Source: DASPJQ01 sp035299065 (lineage in GTDB: Bacteria; Bacteroidota; Bacteroidia; Flavobacteriales_D; UBA2798). Taken from it: a stretch of DNA of 19,535 nt. The translations under genes were made by a program, and so were the position numbers. Under the pieces are notes generated by a model that did not search any database, was not told where the DNA came from, and was given only the letters and a program-made list of their open reading frames with translations. Shown here piece by piece: positions 13,713 through 19,535 of the stretch; within the stretch, counting starts at the first letter, position 1; each line of letters starts with the position of its first letter. Location: the NCBI GenBank assembly GCA_035299065.1, contig DATGXI010000024.1:1-19535 (forward strand), in the 5' to 3' direction.

Positions 13713-15719
13713 ATGAAAACACCTTTACTACTTGTTGTTTTTACATGCCTGGCGGCAACCATTTTTGGACAAAACCAGGTTAAAATCAATGACCCTTTGC
13801 CCGCAGGATCAGCTTTCCTGGGCAATTCAGTGGCCATTTATGAAAATCAGTTAATAACAGGAGCTATGCGTGGCAATGGCCCGGTGACAATTTGCGGCAA
13901 AGCTTTGGTTGGAAATTTTTCAGGAACCACGTTTAACCTTGAGCAAACACTGGTAGCCAGTGATCCTGATACCGGTGATAATTTTGGCTGTTCGGTTGCC
14001 ATGTACAGCAACCTTGCCGTAGTTGGTGCAAGCCATGACGATGAAGGAGGCCTAAATGCCGGTGCCGTATATATTTTCAGGAAAGTGGGAACAACCTGGG
14101 TTGAAGAACAAAAAATTGTGGCTTTTGATGCCGACACGGCCGATAGTTTTGGAAACAGTGTAAGCATTTGGAATGACCGTATTGCCGTTGGTTCATTTGA
14201 AGATGATAATTTGGGACACATCAGCAACGGCTCGGTTTACATTTACAAGTTTGACGGCTCAACCTGGAACTTTGAACAAAAACTAACAGCAACAGGCCCG
14301 TCAGATTATGACTTTTTCGGCTATGCCGTTTCGCTTTATGACACAACACTTGTGGCCGGCTCATACCTTGATGATGATATGGGAATTAACAGTGGGTCGG
14401 CATTTGTTTTCAGGTACAACGGCACAAATTGGGCGGTTGAACAAAAACTCACCGCAAGTGATGGTGCTACTGGCGATAATTTTGGTTTTTCAATTGACCA
14501 CAACGATACCACTATTGTAATTGGCGCTTACAGCAAATTTGTTACCCCACACACATCGGCTGGTGCGGCTTATGTTTTCAAATACAATGGAAGCAATTTT
14601 ATACAGCAACAAAAACTTACAGCAAACGATTATATGACCGATGACTGGTTTGGATATTCGGTTGGTATAAGCGGAAAAACAATTGTGACAACTGCTTTTC
14701 ATGACGATAATTTTGGTGCCGAAAGCGGTTCAGGTTATATATTCAGGTACAATGGTGCAACATGGATGCAGGAAGTTAAACTCTATGCCAGTGATGCCGA
14801 TTTGGCTGATGAATTTGGGCAGGCCATAGCCATAGATGCATTCAACATACTGGTTGGCGCTCCTAAAAACGATGATGGTGCAAGCAACAGCGGGAGTGCT
14901 TATTTGATTGATTTATGCACCTACACACCCGAAACAGCCATTTGCATGATCACAGCCGATTCGGCAACAAATGGCTTCAGGTTAATTGCGCCAAAACCAA
15001 ACACAACGCTTATTGATAGTTTTGTTTTTGAGCGCGACAGTGCCGGAACCTACATTCCTACCAATGAAATTTCATACACGGCATATGCCAGTGAAGCCTA
15101 TGATGCCAGTTACAACATTGATGTTGAGCAGGGAAAATACCGACTTCGTACAGTAAATTTATGCGGTAACAAGAGTAACGGACTAACCACACACGAAGGA
15201 ATATTGTTGTCGGCTTACGTAAACGCATCAATGGATGCTGTTTTAAACTGGACACCGGCTGTTGGATTCAGCTTTCCCTATTACAGAATTTACAGGGACG
15301 ATGGTACTGGTATTTGGACATTATTGGGAGCAACCGTGAGTTCGGCCTATACATTTACAGACGGCAGCCCTACATCAGACCCAGGTACGCGTTACGTTAT
15401 AGAAATTCAAAAATCAACTGCATGCACAGGGGTCACAAAAGCTTATTCAAACATTTTTAGTTTGTATGTTGACGGGATTGAAGAATTTGAAAATGCCTAT
15501 GGATTTGATGTTTTTCCGAACCCGTTTTCAACCATATTCACCATTACCTCCAGGCTTCCGCTTACGCGTTCTGTTGAAGTATTTAACCTTTCGGGTGTGC
15601 GGGTTAAGGAGATTGAAGCAAGTGGAAAAATTCAGGTGAATGTGGATGTTCATGATTTGCAAACCGGCATCTACCTGGTCAAATGCGGACAGGTGGTTAA
15701 AAAAATGGTAAAACTCTAA
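13713..15719 (+). CDS. Secreted FG-GAP seven-bladed beta-propeller protein with T9SS type A sorting domain
   Basis: A 668-residue extracellular protein. A signal peptide (MKTPLLLVVFTCLAATIFGQ) is followed by seven FG-GAP-like units of about 55 residues (about 30-400). Each begins with a phrase such as DNFGCSV, DSFGNSV, DFFGYAV, DNFGFSI, DWFGYSV or DEFGQAI and continues V-G(A/S)-x-x-DD...G-AY-F-...W-QKL-A, as in integrin-type propellers. The acidic loops could bind Ca2+. A fibronectin-like region follows (about 405-585). The last 75 residues (FPNPFSTIFTITS, EVFNLSGVRV, LQTGIYLVKCGQVVKKMVKL) are a type IX secretion C-terminal signal, removed on export across the outer membrane. It probably adheres to surfaces or polymers; the ligand cannot be read. 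The ATG at 13713 gives the signal peptide. Confidence 0.9.
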   Translation: MKTPLLLVVFTCLAATIFGQNQVKINDPLPAGSAFLGNSVAIYENQLITGAMRGNGPVTICGKALVGNFSGTTFNLEQTLVASDPDTGDNFGCSVAMYSNLAVVGASHDDEGGLNAGAVYIFRKVGTTWVEEQKIVAFDADTADSFGNSVSIWNDRIAVGSFEDDNLGHISNGSVYIYKFDGSTWNFEQKLTATGPSDYDFFGYAVSLYDTTLVAGSYLDDDMGINSGSAFVFRYNGTNWAVEQKLTASDGATGDNFGFSIDHNDTTIVIGAYSKFVTPHTSAGAAYVFKYNGSNFIQQQKLTANDYMTDDWFGYSVGISGKTIVTTAFHDDNFGAESGSGYIFRYNGATWMQEVKLYASDADLADEFGQAIAIDAFNILVGAPKNDDGASNSGSAYLIDLCTYTPETAICMITADSATNGFRLIAPKPNTTLIDSFVFERDSAGTYIPTNEISYTAYASEAYDASYNIDVEQGKYRLRTVNLCGNKSNGLTTHEGILLSAYVNASMDAVLNWTPAVGFSFPYYRIYRDDGTGIWTLLGATVSSAYTFTDGSPTSDPGTRYVIEIQKSTACTGVTKAYSNIFSLYVDGIEEFENAYGFDVFPNPFSTIFTITSRLPLTRSVEVFNLSGVRVKEIEASGKIQVNVDVHDLQTGIYLVKCGQVVKKMVKL

Positions 15720-15802
15720 GGATTCAAAACCAGTGCCTTGAATAATAATTTAACTAAAAACTACTCTGTTTGTTTAATTCTTTAATCCTTGTTCGACCAA
15801 GG

Positions 15803-15826
15803 GTTTATTTCATCGATAAAATAAAC
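15803..15826. promoter_or_regulatory. 24-base near-perfect palindrome in the gap before the CHU_C gene
   Basis: Arms GTTTATTT (15803-15810) and AAATAAAC (15819-15826) flank CATCGATA, whose core ATCGAT is itself palindromic; only one base pair of twelve fails. Four T follow, so a weak terminator for the FG-GAP gene is possible, but the AT-rich stem and symmetrical core look more like an operator. Just upstream CCTTG/CAAGG (15787-15800) is a small hairpin. The 281-base gap holds nothing else that I can name; a weak -7-like TATTTTTA is at 15936-15943. Confidence 0.4.
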
Positions 15827-16000
15827 TTTTGATAAGACGTATTTTCATGCAACCTGGGGCATATTTTGCACGTCTGCCCTCTGGTAAATTCCAATATTTC
15901 CGTCAATTAGCCGCTAAAGGATTGGAAATTAGTTGTATTTTTAGCCACGTTGAAATAAAGCACCAAATAAAGACGAACGATCAATTTTAAAGCAATTAAA

Positions 16001-19000
16001 ATGAAAAAATCAAGTCTCACCCTCGTAACATCATTCGCGTTATGTTTTGGTTTAGCCACCAAATTACAGGCGCAAAGCACGCACACACACGCACACGAAT
16101 CCCATGAACCAACACCACACGATCACGGTGTTGTTATTAACCTTACCAAAGCTTACGCTGATTTTGATTACAAAGCGGCTGAAAAGCTAATGGATGAAAA
16201 AGGCGTTCCTGCTTCTGACAGGGCCGGTTACCTGAAGTACCTTAAAGGGCTTCACTTAAAGAAAAAATATCCCGATTTTGTATATACAAGTCCTGAGCAG
16301 GATGTTTACAACAACTACCGTCCTTCAAAAGCTGAAATTGAAAACAAAAACAAAAGTCTTATGAAGGCCAGCATTTACTGTGTAAATGCAAGTTTTGACG
16401 CAATGGACTTTAGCAACTGGGTTGGAATGTACGGTAGTTATTCCTCAGTAGCCACTACAGGTATTGTTACCACAGGTATTAATGCCAGCCAGTTTGACGG
16501 AGGTTCACGCCACACCATTCTTACAACGCCTCCTACCAACAATGATCCGGGAGCCGGTGCAATTGTAGGTTATGATGAAATTGCCATAAGCCCTACTTCA
16601 GGTTTAGCCGAAATTCCTTTCCTTGCTCCGCAAGGTGGTGCTGTTTCTTGTCGTTTAGGGAATGCGGTAAACGGTGCGCAATCTGAAAAACTAATTTATG
16701 AGATGGATGTTACGCCAGCAAATACACAGTTCTATTACCAATTTGCAGTAGTATTACAAGATCCGTTTCACTCTGTATCTGATCAACCTTATTTTAAAAT
16801 CTCTGTATTGGATTCACTTGGAAGTCCTGTAGGTGGAGTTTGCGGTATTTATGATGTTAATTCAACACTTGCTTCAAGTGATACATCATTTGTCCAGATT
16901 ACCTATTTAGGTGAAAACCTGTATTACCGTAAATGGGAATTTGTAGGCGTTGACTTATCAGCCCTGGTAGGACAGTCAGTAACCATTGAATTCCAAACAG
17001 CCGACTGTGCATTATCTGGTCACTTTGGTTACGCGTACATTGATACCGATTGTGGTTTGATTAATTTATCAAGCAGTTTTTGCAGTGCTGACCCGTTTGC
17101 ACAAATTGTTGCTCCACAAGGTTTCGTTTCTTACCAATGGGAAGGTCCAAATGACACAACTGACATTCCAGGCGAAACAGATGACACATTAATAATTAAC
17201 TCTCCAAACATTGGCGATACATTTACCGTTAACCTTGAATCAGCTTCAGGTTGTATTACTCACCTTAATACTGTATTGGAGTTTACTGATATTTCACTTG
17301 CGTTTTCAAACATGACACAATCGTGTCCTGATGGTGCTACCGGAAGTTTAACCGTATTCCCAACAGGTAGTGGTGCAGGTTATACATTCTTATGGTCAAC
17401 CGGTGATACCACTGCCACAGCATCCGGATTAGCTGCAGGAAATTATTCGATACACATTGAATCGGCTTCTGGTTTATGTGGGGTAATTGATACCGTTTTA
17501 ACAGTAACCGAGGGGCCCATATTTGCCACCAGTCAAACCGTACCTTTTTGCGACCTTACGTTTACAAATGTTGTTGGACCAACAGGAACAAATCACCAAT
17601 GGTTTAACATGGCAGGTACTCCTATTATCACCAACGATACCTTAGGCGTAACGAGCCCGCTTGATGGCAACCAGTTTATACTTGTGTACAATCTGCCTGG
17701 CGGATGCCGCGATTCAATCATTTACACACTTGATTTAATTCCTGCTCCTTCAACCGTAACTACAACCGATGGCGCATGCGGAATTGAGTTTATCAATTAT
17801 TCTGCTGCAGGTGGTGCACCAGGCGTAACCTATACAGTTACGGGACTTGGCGGATCATTTAGCTTCAGCTCTGGACTTACCACCGCAACTTCGCAAACAT
17901 TAACAGGATTGTTGCCTGGCACCTATACTGCCTCGGTAAACGATGATGGTTGCATAACTACTGACGTATTTACCATTAACATGGTAACCACCACAGGAAG
18001 CTCAAGCATATTGCCTTGCCCTGGTGATACAGTAACATTAAACAGCGGTGTTACCGGTAACCATAATTATTATGACCCTTCAGGAAACCTCATTTCTACC
18101 AGTGCAACCGCTACCGTTAATGGAATTGCTACCGGAACCTACGTTGATAGCGTTTCAACCGGCTCGGCCTGCCAAACTGTGTACACCATCAACGTTGCGT
18201 ATGATAACATAACGGCAACCACTACCGCAGCACAAAACTTTTGTTGGGAAGACCAGATTGGTGCCATTAACTTAACTGTTACACATGATCCTCCAAGCAG
18301 TGTGCCTACGTTCTCATGGACAGGTCCTGACGGATTTACAGCAACAGCCGAAGATTTAACCTTGCTTGAAACCGGAACATACAACTACACCATTCAATCA
18401 GGAAACTGTATACTTACCGGAAGTGTTTATATAGGCGGGCCTTCACAATCAGGCGATACCCTTTTCATTTACACGCAAATTTGCCAGGGCAATCCAAGTG
18501 GCGTATTACATGCCCCGGCCGGGTTCACCAATTACCAGTGGTATTTAAACAGTTCTCCACTTGCAGGCGAAACAGCCGACTCCATTTTCATTACAAATAC
18601 CGAGGAGTATGAAATGTATACCGTAAGTTATGATATTCCACCGTATGGTTGTGACCGTCACACATCGTATATCATCAATGACAAACCTGAGCCATTGTTT
18701 ATTCCTGAAAAAGTAGTGAACGTATTTACACCAAATGGCGACAACATGAATGATAAATTCTATCCTTTCCAGGATCAGAACTTAACAACCGAACAAATTG
18801 ACATCATTACCCACGACTTTAATATGACCATATTTAACCGTTGGGGGCAGGTAATGTTTACATCGGGTGCGTTTATGGATGCATGGGATGGTAAATTCAA
18901 CGGCAAGCTTGTTGACCAGGGCGTTTACTTCTGGAGGTCAACCTACATACCGAACTGTGCCGATGAAGGTGAGAGTTACGAATACCAGGGAACTATCCAG

Positions 19001-19012
19001 GTTTCTTACTAA
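16001..19012 (+). CDS. Large secreted protein with His-rich N terminus, SprB-like repeats and gliding-associated (T9SS type B, CHU_C) C-terminal domain
   Basis: A 1003-residue cell-surface or secreted protein. After the signal peptide (MKKSSLTLVTSFALCFGLATKLQAQ) comes a His-rich segment, THTHAHESHEPTPHDHG (27-43), a metal-binding candidate. A helical, Lys-rich stretch follows (about 47-110), then a long beta-sandwich-like region with Cys residues (about 125-355). Further on are Ig/PKD-like and SprB-like repeats of the type ...LWSTGDTTATASGLAAGNYS... (about 441-503), with looser copies near 609-655 and 746-802. The last 99 residues (905-1003), starting VVNVFTPNGDNMNDKF and containing MTIFNRWGQVMF, DAWDGKFNGKLVDQGVYFW and the closing YQGTIQVSY, are the CHU_C domain that directs type IX export and surface retention. 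It probably serves adhesion or gliding. It is monocistronic, with a terminator directly behind. Confidence 0.9.
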   Translation: MKKSSLTLVTSFALCFGLATKLQAQSTHTHAHESHEPTPHDHGVVINLTKAYADFDYKAAEKLMDEKGVPASDRAGYLKYLKGLHLKKKYPDFVYTSPEQDVYNNYRPSKAEIENKNKSLMKASIYCVNASFDAMDFSNWVGMYGSYSSVATTGIVTTGINASQFDGGSRHTILTTPPTNNDPGAGAIVGYDEIAISPTSGLAEIPFLAPQGGAVSCRLGNAVNGAQSEKLIYEMDVTPANTQFYYQFAVVLQDPFHSVSDQPYFKISVLDSLGSPVGGVCGIYDVNSTLASSDTSFVQITYLGENLYYRKWEFVGVDLSALVGQSVTIEFQTADCALSGHFGYAYIDTDCGLINLSSSFCSADPFAQIVAPQGFVSYQWEGPNDTTDIPGETDDTLIINSPNIGDTFTVNLESASGCITHLNTVLEFTDISLAFSNMTQSCPDGATGSLTVFPTGSGAGYTFLWSTGDTTATASGLAAGNYSIHIESASGLCGVIDTVLTVTEGPIFATSQTVPFCDLTFTNVVGPTGTNHQWFNMAGTPIITNDTLGVTSPLDGNQFILVYNLPGGCRDSIIYTLDLIPAPSTVTTTDGACGIEFINYSAAGGAPGVTYTVTGLGGSFSFSSGLTTATSQTLTGLLPGTYTASVNDDGCITTDVFTINMVTTTGSSSILPCPGDTVTLNSGVTGNHNYYDPSGNLISTSATATVNGIATGTYVDSVSTGSACQTVYTINVAYDNITATTTAAQNFCWEDQIGAINLTVTHDPPSSVPTFSWTGPDGFTATAEDLTLLETGTYNYTIQSGNCILTGSVYIGGPSQSGDTLFIYTQICQGNPSGVLHAPAGFTNYQWYLNSSPLAGETADSIFITNTEEYEMYTVSYDIPPYGCDRHTSYIINDKPEPLFIPEKVVNVFTPNGDNMNDKFYPFQDQNLTTEQIDIITHDFNMTIFNRWGQVMFTSGAFMDAWDGKFNGKLVDQGVYFWRSTYIPNCADEGESYEYQGTIQVSY

Positions 19013-19031
19013 ATAAAAACTTTAATTAATG

Positions 19032-19066
19032 AATCCCCGCTTGTTATAAGGCGGGGATTTTTATTT
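19032..19066 (+). terminator. Rho-independent terminator of the CHU_C gene
   Basis: A perfect 9-base stem, AATCCCCGC (19032-19040) with GCGGGGATT (19051-19059), and a 10-base loop are followed by a T-rich run (TTTTTATTTT). It lies 19 bases after the stop codon. Confidence 0.9.
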
Positions 19067-19088
19067 TACACCATTCCGGTTTTTCCTG

Positions 19089-19096
19089 TATTTTTG
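19089..19096 (+). promoter_or_regulatory. -7 box of bioB
   Basis: TATTTTTG matches TAnnTTTG and ends 17 bases before the bioB ATG at 19114. No clear -33 TTG is seen. No obvious BirA/BioR-type inverted repeat overlaps it. Confidence 0.45.
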
Positions 19097-19113
19097 TTTA
19101 AACCGATTTTGAT

Positions 19114-19535
19114 ATGAGTGCTATACGTCACAACTGGACAACCGAAGAAATTCTTGCCATTTACAATAAACCCTTAATGGAACTTGTTTTTGAAGCAGCC
19201 ACGCTTCACAGGCAATATCACAAGGCAAATGAAGTACAGGTAAGCTCATTGATCTCCATTAAAACCGGTGGATGTCCTGAAGACTGTGCCTACTGCCCGC
19301 AGGCTGCACGTTACCATACCGACATTAAAGTGCATAAATTAATGCAGGTTGAGCAGGTTGTTGAACTGGCAAAAAACGCAAAGGCAAACGGTGCAAGCCG
19401 TGTGTGTTTAGGTGCTGCATGGCGAAATGTAAGGGACAATTCAGACTTTGATAAAGTATGTGACATGGTGGGTGAAATTACCAATATGGACATGGAAGTG
19501 TGCTGTACATTGGGAATGCTTACCGAACCACAGGC
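19114..19535 (+). CDS. bioB: Biotin synthase BioB (partial, cut by right edge)
   Basis: The first 140 codons of a radical SAM enzyme that inserts sulphur into dethiobiotin to make biotin. The radical SAM cysteines are in GGCPEDCAYCPQA (Cys54, Cys58, Cys61), preceded by VQVSSLISIKTG and followed by RVCLGAAWRNVRD and EVCCTLGMLTEPQ. The second-cluster cysteines of the family fall in RVCLG and CCTLG. The usual BioB opening (WTTEEILAIYNKPLMELVFEAATLHRQ) is present, so the start is secure. The C-terminal half of the barrel is outside the window. It follows the terminator of the CHU_C gene and has its own -7 box, so it begins a new transcription unit; whether other bio genes follow cannot be seen. 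Confidence 0.96.
   Translation, partial: MSAIRHNWTTEEILAIYNKPLMELVFEAATLHRQYHKANEVQVSSLISIKTGGCPEDCAYCPQAARYHTDIKVHKLMQVEQVVELAKNAKANGASRVCLGAAWRNVRDNSDFDKVCDMVGEITNMDMEVCCTLGMLTEPQ

Overview
The window reads as chromosomal DNA of a member of the Bacteroidota, most likely a gliding or T9SS-bearing lineage of the Flavobacteriales/Sphingobacteriales/Chitinophagales type; I cannot place it more finely. Four things point there. Two large secreted proteins carry type IX secretion C-terminal domains, one type A and one gliding-associated/CHU_C type. The left edge holds the start of an exported protein with a carboxypeptidase-regulatory-like fold, as in SusC/TonB receptors. Five genes are preceded by the TAnnTTTG -7 box of Bacteroidota. 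The response regulator closely resembles Bacteroides RprY. Base composition is moderately AT-rich and coding density is high; no gap exceeds 300 bases.

Layout, left to right. A minus-strand exported protein (cut by the left edge) diverges from mgtE, a CBS-gated Mg2+ channel. An unrecognised 478-residue exported protein follows. Then come groES and groEL, ending in a strong terminator. Next is a two-component pair, a membrane histidine kinase and an OmpR/PhoB-family regulator, separated by an unusual repeat-rich insert of about 160 bp. A Cys-containing exported protein resembling an outer-membrane barrel comes next, followed by a converging minus-strand M28 zinc carboxypeptidase, with a long bidirectional-looking terminator between them. 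Diverging from the peptidase is a tight two-gene unit: a lipoprotein and a small exported protein with an HExxH...ExxxD zinc-protease signature. coaE follows, its stop overlapping the stop of a converging six-helix membrane protein. A seven-bladed FG-GAP propeller protein with a T9SS type A tail, a 1003-residue His-rich, SprB-repeat-containing T9SS type B protein, and the start of bioB complete the window.

Housekeeping functions (Mg2+ uptake, chaperonin, CoA and biotin synthesis) are interleaved with cell-envelope and secreted proteins. There is no phage, transposase, CRISPR array, tRNA or rRNA that I can see. No complete new multi-gene system is evident. The best candidates for something undescribed are the lipoprotein/HExxH protease pair, the repeat element lodged between kinase and regulator, and the His-rich T9SS protein with its palindrome-bearing leader.
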